Assembly (NCBI GenBank): GCA_036940085.1
Contig: JALLBK010000196.1
Location: 1-21,884, forward strand
DNA length: 21,884 bases
Origin: Discostella pseudostelligera
Taxonomy: Eukaryota; Bacillariophyta; Thalassiosirophyceae; Thalassiosirales; Thalassiosiraceae
Direction: 5' to 3'
The position numbers were made by a program, and so were the translations under genes. This document shows, piece by piece, positions 18,938 through 21,884 of this stretch; position 1 is the first letter of the stretch; the number at the start of each line of letters is the position of its first letter. The notes below the pieces were generated by a model. That model ran no database searches and had not been told where the DNA came from. It saw only the letters and a list, made by a program, of their open reading frames with translations.

Positions 18938-19108
18938 TGTATTTGTATCGGATGTGGTTTGCTGATACGAGCGGCGCGCTGTGTGTAAGTTATGATATTA
19001 TTATGTGTCTGTGTAGTCGATGATGCCGAACAGAGGAGGAAGCGGCACCAATAAATAATGAACCTGCGTGCAATAGACCTGATCAACGCGAGCCGCGAGC
19101 GATTATTG

Positions 19109-19130
19109 GACATAAAGACTTCTTTATGTC
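19109..19130. repeat. Near-perfect 22-bp palindrome
   Basis: GACATAAAGA and TCTTTATGTC are exact reverse complements separated by two bases (CT). It could be an operator-like site, a hairpin, or part of the transposon end. Confidence 0.8.
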
Positions 19131-19170
19131 ACAGTGCAAGTTGCTGCCTATGCCGTTTATCTCTTATCGG

Positions 19171-19196
19171 AAAGTTTTCATCATGGCGAAAACTTT
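19171..19196. repeat. Inverted repeat, 9-bp arms, 8-base loop
   Basis: AAAGTTTTC at 19171-19179 is the reverse complement of GAAAACTTT at 19188-19196. Its role is unknown. Confidence 0.75.
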
Positions 19197-19480
19197 TGCT
19201 CAAAATAGGTGCGCACTCAATATCAATAAATGGTTCATTACCACATCGATGCAACTCCCAAGTACATTTTACGTTAACAAGTACCTGTTCTACAACTTTG
19301 TCACTTGCGACAAGTTCTGAAAAGGACGTCTTCTTGGTCAATTAAGCATCCGAAGTCCGGCATCTGACCCTCGAAATTGCATAGAAAATCATGCACAATG
19401 AAAAGATTTCGAGGTTTGAATTCCTACACCATTTGTACCAGAAACTACGTAGAAGCTACATCAAAATAAGCATCAAAACA

Positions 19481-21884
19481 ATGACTGACGCCGAAGGCAA
19501 TATCTCCATACCCCCACCTCCTATCCTTCCAACCAATGGCGCAAACCAAAGCCAACAACAACATCAACAATTTCCACAGGTTCGAGTTGCGGTTCTTCCC
19601 AATGCCTTTGCAAATACTGTCTATGATGCTGCCACATCAGCACCACAGATCATGGCCGCTGCGCACCAAGTAGCTTGGGCAATGGCAGCACCCGACGTGC
19701 CCAATCGCAATATCAATGCCATCCAGCTTCCTCCCCTACCGAATATTAATGCAATAATTGAAAGCCAACAACTCCAGTCACATGCTCCGCATGTTGGATT
19801 TGCAATTCCCATAGCTGCATCCACAAATAATAGGCATAATACTGATGCCGACGCCACTCCATTACCACCACTTCAAGTTGTGCAGATGCAACAAATTGGT
19901 ACTGGGGGAAGTGGCCTATCATCCGTGACGAATTCTGTTGCTGCAACTGCGGCTTCCACTTCTGCCACTCAACAAAGTACTCCTTGTGCTGTGGCGTCGC
20001 CTTCTGCAGCAACACCTGACTTCTCAAAACCGCTAAGTGATGAGAACTCGCTTTTGTCTGGAGACGATTCAGTGAAATGGGACAACGAGGCAGACAGCAT
20101 GTTTGATCTAATCGATTCCGAAGCTCGGAAAGAGGCGGCTGAAGAAGACGAAGATGCTGACATGCATGGAACAATTTCCACAGTGGCAACTGAATTGAAG
20201 CTGTCTAAGAGTGGGAACAAGGATCAGCTGTTTGGGCGCATTCGGGATAGCGGCAGCGAGTTCATATCAAATGTAACCGACACTTCATTTGATGTGAGAA
20301 GGAGGAGGGCGAATGCAGATACAGCCAATGCATTTGCTGGTAATGGAGCAGCAATTGATCCTAATATTCCTTGTTGGGTGCTTCTCAATCCTGAAGTCCC
20401 CCCTCCCATTCCTGGGATCAATATGGCAACTGGGGCACAAGATGGTTTCTTTGGTCCAACAAATAAAGAGAATGCTTCAGGGGCAGTATGGCATAACTTT
20501 ATTACTAAAGAATCCGAAACACTCAAGCGGCCCCAATTTGCTGGCAAGGGTTGACGCCCAGTTACCAATGACAATGGGCATACTTCTGCGACAGCGAAGG
20601 TGCTCATTCCAGATCTGACCTTGGTGAGGCCAATCGACTTCTTCAATTTGATGATACCCAAAAGATTTGTAGAGAGAATAATGGTGAATTGCACAAACAC
20701 AAAAGCAGCAGCCGACGGTTCTGGCGCCGGAGGGACATTGTACACTGATTTTGTTCCCTTTGATGATCTGAGATGTACAGCTTTATTAGCCTCCTATTTG
20801 TCAATGGAGTTGCACCAAAGCCTGACATGATGCTTTGGTTTGAAAGTACGTGGAAGGAACCATTATTTGGAAATGATTTCATTGCCCCTAGGATGGATAA
20901 GAAATTAAACAAGGGAGGGATTGTATCAGGAGTCCGGAGGTGGAAGAACTTGAGGTGGTTCTTGTGCATGTATGACTTCCGTATTACAAGAGCAGCAGCT
21001 GCAAAGGACCCCCTTTGGAAGATCCGTCATTTACTTGAAACCTTGAACAAACAGTCAATGATGATGTGGGTGACTGGGAAACATGTTTCAATTGATGAGC
21101 AGACAATTGCGTTTAAGGGGTCGAGCAGCATGAAGCTCTGTATTTCTTACAAGAAGGAAGGTGATGGCTTCCAGTGCGATGCTATCTGTGACAGAGGGTA
21201 CACCTTTGCATCTTGGTTTCGTCATGGAGATCCACCCAAACTACCGGCCAAATATGACAATATGAAGCTTCCTCCAACAGCCTGCCGTGTTGTATGGCTT
21301 GCACTCAGACTTCCAAACCAATGGACACGGATTTACATGGACAATCTTTTCAACTCACAGAAACTGTACGGTGCTCTCTACCAAGCAAAAGCATTAGCGC
21401 ATGGAGTAGTTCGAACATCTGATCGGTGGTCGGGGTCTTCCTCCATCTGTGAAGCAAGATGAGGAAAAGAATGTCAAGCGTGCTGAGATGTTGAGAGGGA
21501 CTACAAAGGCAGCATTACTCCAAAATTCAGCTGATACCCCTGACCTTTTAGCAGCTTCCGTTTATGATACAAAGAAGCCTGTCCATTTGATGAGCACTGT
21601 TAGCAAGAGCGTCAGATGGGTGATGAAGAACAAGAAGGTGTGGTCAAAGGACGAGGAGGCGATGAAGGTGATAGGCTTTCTAAGGCTGAACATGATCGAT
21701 GACTACAACCAAAATATGAATAGTACGGATATTGCAGATCAATTGCGGAACACTTATCGACCAGATCATTGGATGCGCAATAGGAAGTGGTGGTAGTCTA
21801 TTTTCATCTGGGCATTGGGAGTTGGTCTATGACATAGGCCAGCGGTTCACCCCTGGTTCCAGGTGTAACTTGTTGTATCCGATG
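19481..21884 (+). pseudogene. Degenerate piggyBac-type transposase (element continues past right edge)
   Basis: Cut-and-paste DNA transposase of the piggyBac (PGBD, DDE_Tnp_1_7) family, now broken. The N-terminal part (MTDAEGN... at 19481, or an in-frame ATG at 19391) is Gln/Pro/Ala-rich and low complexity. A stretch near 20160-20250 (ELKLSKSGNKDQLFGRIRD) resembles a SAP DNA-binding motif. Breaks: in-frame TGA at 20552-20554, with the same frame continuing (RPVTNDNGHTSATAKVLIPD); a frame change near 20768 after FVPFDDL; another near 21430, before a block containing PPSVKQDEEKN; in-frame TAG at 21794-21796; then SIFIWALGVGL and a further stop. The three catalytic Asp contexts survive: SIDEQTIAFKG (D at 21094), YMDNLFNSQKLY (D at 21340) and NSTDIADQLRNTYR (21728 and 21737). 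This pattern is two frameshifts and three stops in an otherwise well-conserved transposase, so it decayed fairly recently. The terminal repeat and right end lie outside the window. Confidence 0.88.
19481..21884 (+). mobile_element. piggyBac-family DNA transposon remnant, right end not in window
   Basis: Extent is set by the transposase remains; the left boundary lies somewhere between about 19130 and 19480 and is not resolved. The insertion is on the outer side of the host kinase gene, so no host gene seen here is interrupted. Confidence 0.75.

Larger units (their letters stand above)
18938..19480. other. Gap between the kinase gene and the piggyBac remnant, with two inverted repeats
   Basis: No convincing gene; the open frames have no motif. 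The kinase promoter must lie at the left end. Two hairpin-forming sequences and two TTAA tetranucleotides (19274-19277 and 19342-19345) lie to the right. TTAA is the piggyBac target, but neither is followed by the usual CCC-start terminal repeat, so the left end of the element is not located. Confidence 0.5.

Noticed and set aside
19274..19345. TTAA tetranucleotides as the left target site of the piggyBac element
   Set aside because: Neither TTAA is followed by a CCC-start terminal repeat and the right end is outside the window, so no pairing can be made.
1..21884. tRNA, rRNA, CRISPR or prokaryotic operon features
   Set aside because: No cloverleaf with the expected T-loop sequence, no rRNA signature and no regularly spaced identical repeats were seen; spliceosomal introns mark the DNA as nuclear eukaryotic.

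Overview
The window is nuclear DNA from a eukaryote with small spliceosomal introns (about 64-114 nt, GT-AG), short intergenic gaps, and several divergent gene pairs that share one upstream region. The gene set points to a photosynthetic stramenopile and most likely a centric diatom. It includes a PurK-PurE fusion enzyme, a Pro/Thr/Ser-rich cell-surface protein with Lys/Ser clusters, an SGNH-type membrane protein, a probable plastid membrane protein, a flagellar DRC4/GAS8 protein (centric diatoms keep flagellated sperm, pennates do not), and a decayed piggyBac element. This assignment is inferred from gene content, not from a marker gene.

Layout, left to right. 1-206: possible partial exon on the minus strand running off the left edge, followed by about 1.2 kb with no convincing gene. 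1421-2554 (+): Ser-rich protein with a C-terminal membrane segment; its frame is broken near 2160 and its last exon follows a strong splice acceptor. 2740-4134 (-): conserved beta-rich (FAIM1-like) domain plus a long disordered tail. 5017-7158 (-): ADE2-type phosphoribosylaminoimidazole carboxylase in three exons. 7758-9086 (+): DRC4/GAS8 axonemal protein. 9170-10143 (-): small membrane protein in three exons. 10608-12881 (+): type II membrane SGNH-like protein. 13065-15629 (-): PT-rich cell-surface protein in two exons. 16127-17172 (+): catechol O-methyltransferase-like enzyme whose last exon is a 12-codon piece (stop included) lying in a perfect 72-bp duplication that flanks an N. 17462-18937 (-): APH/choline-kinase-type kinase. 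19481 to the right edge (+): degenerate piggyBac transposase.

The most striking unexplained pattern is a family of E2F-like sites (TTTCCCGCCAAA and palindromic TGGCGCCA) clustered upstream of at least five genes of unrelated function. This suggests a shared cell-cycle-linked control. Two oddities look like assembly or sequence problems: the N-flanking duplication at 17130-17274, and the frame break inside a GA-rich stretch near 2160.
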